From NCBI GenBank assembly GCA_963717635.1, contig OY970347.1, positions 2,170,001-2,234,000 of the forward strand: DNA of 64,000 bases, given 5' to 3'. Origin of the DNA: JALZKA01 sp963717635 (GTDB lineage Bacteria > Actinomycetota > Thermoleophilia > Solirubrobacterales > 70-9). Numbering within the stretch: position 1 is the first letter of the stretch; every line of letters starts with the position of its first letter. A program made the translations under genes and the position numbers. Positions 61,732 through 64,000 of this stretch are shown one piece after another. The notes under the pieces were generated by a model that made no database searches, had not been told where the DNA came from, and was given only the letters and a program-made list of their open reading frames with translations.

Positions 61732-61866
61732 CTAGTCCTCGGCGAGCCGCAGGTCGAAGCCGGCGGGCGCGTGGACGTTGAGCATCCTCACCAGCTCGTC
61801 GGTTCGGTTGGCGAACTCGTGGACGACGCCGGGCGGGACGAGCACGAACGTCCCGGACGTCGCCAC
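61732..61866 (-). pseudogene. Cupin-domain remnant (second motif only)
   Basis: A minus-strand reading without the first part of the gene contains GTFVLVPPGVVHEFAN, an exact cupin motif 2 (G-x5-P-x-G-x2-H-x3-N). RTDELVRMLNVHAPAGFD follows and the frame ends at TAG 61732. From GTG 61866 it would be 44 residues. Cupin motif 1 with its His and Glu ligands is absent. It is a truncated gene between the SRP RNA gene and a small membrane protein. Confidence 0.6.
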
Positions 61867-61932
61867 GATCGCAGCGCTCGGTCGATCCTCCGTCTGCGAA
61901 TGGCGAGCCTCAACACGGGTAGAGGTAGGGGC

Positions 61933-62268
61933 ATGGGAGACAACCGGACACAGGAGAAAACGGCCGAAGAGCTTGAGCGCGAGGAGAACGAGTCGGATCC
62001 GGTCGAGGAGGCCTCCACGAAGCAGGTGACCGACGTGCTCGAGCGCGAATCCGAGCCGCTCCGAGAGGGCAGCGCGATCGATTCCCCGCTCGGCCCGTTG
62101 CCGGTGCGATCACTCGCCGGGATGGCCTTGATGATCGCGATCGCCGTCGCCGTCTATCTCATCGCCTGGAGCGGATTCGGGACGCTGGGGCTGTTCCTGG
62201 GATGGATCCCCGCCGCCGCCCTCGGCCTGTTCGCTGCGCGCGAGTACGGCCGCCGCGCAGCCACCTAG
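61933..62268 (+). CDS. Small membrane protein of unknown function
   Basis: This 111-residue protein has a highly charged N-terminal half (EKTAEELEREENESDPVEE and further Glu/Arg) followed by two hydrophobic segments (SLAGMALMIAIAVAVYLIAW and TLGLFLGWIPAAALGLFAA). It ends in a basic tail. It is likely a bitopic or hairpin membrane protein. A GAGGTAGGGG ribosome site precedes the ATG. I recognise no family. It stands between a cupin remnant and tRNA-Val. Confidence 0.65.
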   Translation: MGDNRTQEKTAEELEREENESDPVEEASTKQVTDVLERESEPLREGSAIDSPLGPLPVRSLAGMALMIAIAVAVYLIAWSGFGTLGLFLGWIPAAALGLFAAREYGRRAAT

Positions 62269-62286
62269 CTCCGGCGGATCTCCGAA

Positions 62287-62323
62287 CGTCGAGTTAAGCC
62301 GCGCCAGGCGACCTAACTCGACG
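62287..62323. repeat. Perfect 10-bp inverted repeat upstream of tRNA-Val
   Basis: CGTCGAGTTA (62287-62296) and TAACTCGACG (62314-62323) are exact complements separated by 17 nt. It lies 18 nt after the membrane-protein stop and 37 nt before the tRNA. No T tract follows. It could be a terminator assisted by Rho, an operator or part of a recombination site. Confidence 0.45.
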
Positions 62324-62360
62324 CTCGATGGCGAGCGGCCGCCCTATCATCACGCGCCCA

Positions 62361-62432
62361 GGGCGCGTAGCTCAGTGGGAGAGCGCTCGCTTCACACGCG
62401 AGAGGTCGCTGGTTCGAAACCAGCCGCGCCCA
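62361..62432 (+). tRNA. tRNA-Val (anticodon CAC)
   Basis: This is a 72-nt cloverleaf. The acceptor stem GGGCGCG (62361-62367) pairs with CGCGCCC (62425-62431), followed by discriminator A. The D arm is GCTC...GAGC. The anticodon stem CTCGC/GCGAG encloses the loop TTCACAC with anticodon CAC. The T arm is GCTGG-TTCGAAA-CCAGC. CCA is not encoded. TATCAT 10 nt upstream is a possible -10 box. It reads GUG codons. The genes beyond it look accessory. Confidence 0.97.
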
Positions 62433-62534
62433 TGCGAAAAGAGGGCTTGGGTAAGCGCTTTACCCTCCCGAAGCGCGAGAAGCTGCACGGTCTGCCGATC
62501 GTGTGGAAACGCATTGGAAACGATCGGAGCAGAA

Positions 62535-62876
62535 ATGGCCACCCCCACCCCCACGGACCTGGCAGGCAAGATCGAGAACTGGCGAGGGGCTTCCGCGCGA
62601 AACGAAACAACGTTCCGAAGCGCTATTGCCGAGACGCTCCCCGGCGACGATGCGACCGTGAAGTCTGCAACGGTCGAAAAGATCTCCGAGGTCGAGCCGT
62701 TCGGACAGGGCTACAAGGCATTGCTCTCAGTCAATGCTGAGACCGAGCACCGCACGGACGAGAGCGAGCCGGATACGTTCGGCCCGAACGATCTAACCGA
62801 TTGGGGGGTCCGAGTTCTGATCGACGTAGACCCTTCTGGGAACGTGGCGGATATGAGCCACGCCCCCGGCGACTGA
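62535..62876 (+). CDS. Hypothetical protein in the accessory stretch after tRNA-Val
   Basis: This 113-residue protein without signal or membrane segments begins ATPTPTDLAGKIENWRGAS and contains ETLPGDDATVKSATVEKISEV and a C-terminal GVRVLIDVDPSGNVADMSH. The composition is acidic (Asp/Glu-rich), unlike its Arg-rich neighbours. GGAGCAG stands before the ATG. It is 17 nt upstream of the truncated GIY-YIG gene and may be cotranscribed with it. No family is recognised. Confidence 0.55.
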   Translation: MATPTPTDLAGKIENWRGASARNETTFRSAIAETLPGDDATVKSATVEKISEVEPFGQGYKALLSVNAETEHRTDESEPDTFGPNDLTDWGVRVLIDVDPSGNVADMSHAPGD

Positions 62877-62893
62877 GGCTCCGCTCTAACTCC

Positions 62894-63583
62894 ATGGAGG
62901 CCGCGAACTCCCCGGACACGATCCCTATCGACCCGGAGAACCTCGCCCGTGCGCTGGCTCTTTCTGAAGGCTTCGAGGATCTGCTCAAGGAGCTGACGAC
63001 AGGGCCGGTGTTCCGGGTTCGGGAGCGGCCAGCCCCTCCGGCGCGACCCGGCGTCTACGTCTTCTCGAAGGGCGGGGTGGTGGTCCACGTCGGGCGGACC
63101 AACGACCTTCAACGGCGGCGAAGAGATCACACCATGCCGAAGAACCGACGAGACTCCGCCTCGTTCGCGTTTCGGCTGGCCGTCGCGCGAGCTGAAGCAC
63201 TCGTGACAGCTTCGAGTCCGTCGAGAGCGCAAGCGCGAGTCGATCGAGCTGCGTGTATTCGGTCCCGGTCCGTATGCGCTCTAGGCATGCAGCGAGAAAC
63301 TCGTGCTCTCGCTTTCGTCCACCCCCAGGACGATCGAAGACCACCAACGCGCTCTCATCTGGTGGAAGAGTGTTTTGTGCCCGTTCCAGGAAGAGCATTG
63401 TTACGTCGTCCTCATGCGAGGGCGAGTCCTCCGACGCCATGCGCTTGTTCGTGTCCTCCATCACCACGATCGCCTTCGACTGCGCCTGCGCCGCAAGCGC
63501 CAGTGCCTTCAGGAAGAACTCCGTTCGGGCTTCCTCCTTTAGCTCCTGATGCATCCAGCTCTTCCGGTGCGGCGACCACTTGA
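62894..63583 (+). pseudogene. GIY-YIG nuclease-like gene, truncated at the 3' end
   Basis: The first 96 codons give a GIY-YIG-like fold start: PGVYVFSKGGVVVHVGRTNDLQRRRRDH (residues 52-79 in parts), then NRRDSASFAFRLA, as in a known GIY-YIG subfamily. From about 63182 onward the reading is antisense to the DUF3800 gene and is not protein-like. The catalytic C-terminal half is therefore lost. It lies 17 nt after the hypothetical gene. See the DUF3800 entry for the junction. Confidence 0.6.
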
Positions 63584-63752
63584 ATTCATCGCCTGCCGGA
63601 AAGCCGGTCTGGATGCAGAGGTTGTCGAGCGAGATCTCCAACCATCGGAGCCAAGCACCCGGCACGCGCAGACCGCCCACTGCTACGAGCGGACCCATCC
63701 CGTCTCGGCTGGGCTTCGTCTGCGCGGAATCGTCAATCGCGAAGAAGTCCAC
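62985..63752 (-). pseudogene. DUF3800-family gene, truncated at the 3' end
   Basis: From GTG 63752 the first 189 codons resemble DUF3800: DFFAIDDSAQ with the conserved acidic pair, AGDEFKWSPHRK, IVVMEDTNKRM, ALVVFDRPGGG and LALALSTDSKLSRVLQLA. The family normally continues QLADL at that point. Here the homology stops at 63186 and the frame then reads through Arg-rich antisense sequence to 62985. DUF3800 proteins are found with mobile and defence genes. The truncation meets the end of the GIY-YIG homology within 5 bp. Confidence 0.6.
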
Positions 63753-63827
63753 AGATCGAGGATGCCAAGCTCATGCCACCCGCGCAGATCGGAACGTCCC
63801 TTGACTTCGCGAGATACTGCGCGGGCG

Positions 63828-64000
63828 ATGTCGCAGGAGAACGTGGAGATCGTGCGGGGCATTCACGACGAGTGGGAGCGCGGAAACCTGCGAGCCGGTG
63901 CCGACCTTTACGACCCGCACATCGTGTTCATTCCACGGCAAGATCTGCCCGATCCCGGACGCCACCTTGGGCCGGACGGCATCCGACAATGGATGCGACG
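63828..64000 (+). CDS. SnoaL-like (NTF2-fold) protein, cut by the window end
   Basis: The ATG at 63828 opens SQENVEIVRGIHDEWERGN, the typical N-terminus of actinobacterial SnoaL-like proteins. LYDPHIVFIPRQDLPDPG and HLGPDGIRQWMR follow. Fifty-seven codons are visible before the window ends. SnoaL-like proteins include polyketide cyclases and small ketosteroid-isomerase-like enzymes; no specific reaction is evident. TTGACT (63801) and GATACT (63812) are too close together to be a standard promoter pair. Confidence 0.7.
   Translation, partial: MSQENVEIVRGIHDEWERGNLRAGADLYDPHIVFIPRQDLPDPGRHLGPDGIRQWMR

Overview
The window is high-GC, densely coded actinobacterial chromosome. The gene content points to the deep-branching class Thermoleophilia (Solirubrobacterales-like): a six-gene mce operon, SCP2/sterol-carrier domains, MMPL exporters, LCP and M15-type cell-wall proteins, two menaquinone-type succinate dehydrogenases and an HspR-like heat-shock element. 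The lineage is an inference from gene content; no rRNA is present.

Layout. 1-3.4 kb: TatD nuclease and metG, a strong bidirectional hairpin, then a secreted protein of unknown function. 3.4-12.3 kb: six chained mce genes on the minus strand with no YrbE permease or ATPase beside them. 12.5-19.8 kb: rsmI, a ROK sugar kinase, an LCP transferase, FmdB, glyQS, a MOSC protein, then a divergent TetR / R2lox-SCP2 pair around a palindromic operator. 19.8-27.4 kb: MMPL exporter and TetR, a membrane protein, hsp20-lon behind a HAIR-like site, an MBL hydrolase and a Cys-rich miniprotein. 27.6-34 kb: fatty-acid hydroxylase, an AT-hook/winged-helix regulator, mdh-icd, an SCP2 protein, AidB-type dehydrogenase, enoyl-CoA hydratase and a GGDEF remnant. 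34-38.9 kb: M50 protease and a type-B sdhCAB operon with a 19-codon bridging ORF. 39-49.1 kb: methyltransferase, two secreted hydrolases, aldehyde dehydrogenase, an asparagine-synthetase-like gene, a second succinate dehydrogenase of type E (sdhABE) and usp. 49.2-54.4 kb: NhaD antiporter plus CBS protein, asd-lysC, a GH3-like secreted protein. 54.6-61.7 kb: PadR-MMPL, then recR-ybaB-dnaX, two secreted M15-like proteins and a large-type SRP RNA. 61.7-64 kb: cupin remnant, small membrane protein, tRNA-Val(CAC), then an accessory stretch with truncated GIY-YIG and DUF3800 genes and the start of a SnoaL-like gene.

How the genes work together. Central carbon and respiration genes dominate: mdh, icd and two different succinate:quinone oxidoreductases. 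Lipid handling is the second theme: MCE proteins, two SCP2 proteins, fatty-acid hydroxylase, AidB-like dehydrogenase, enoyl-CoA hydratase and two MMPL exporters. Envelope remodelling is the third: LCP, amidase, M14, M15 and GH3. Many genes have a TANNNT hexamer only 6-9 nt before the start codon, which suggests widespread leaderless transcripts. Several convergent pairs end inside the same CTAG or CTAA tetranucleotide.

The most interesting candidates are the R2lox-SCP2 fusion with its divergent TetR operator, the large SRP RNA, the two sdh classes, the tandem palindromes in front of padR, the micro-ORF joining sdhC to sdhA, and the series of degraded gene fragments in the spacers.
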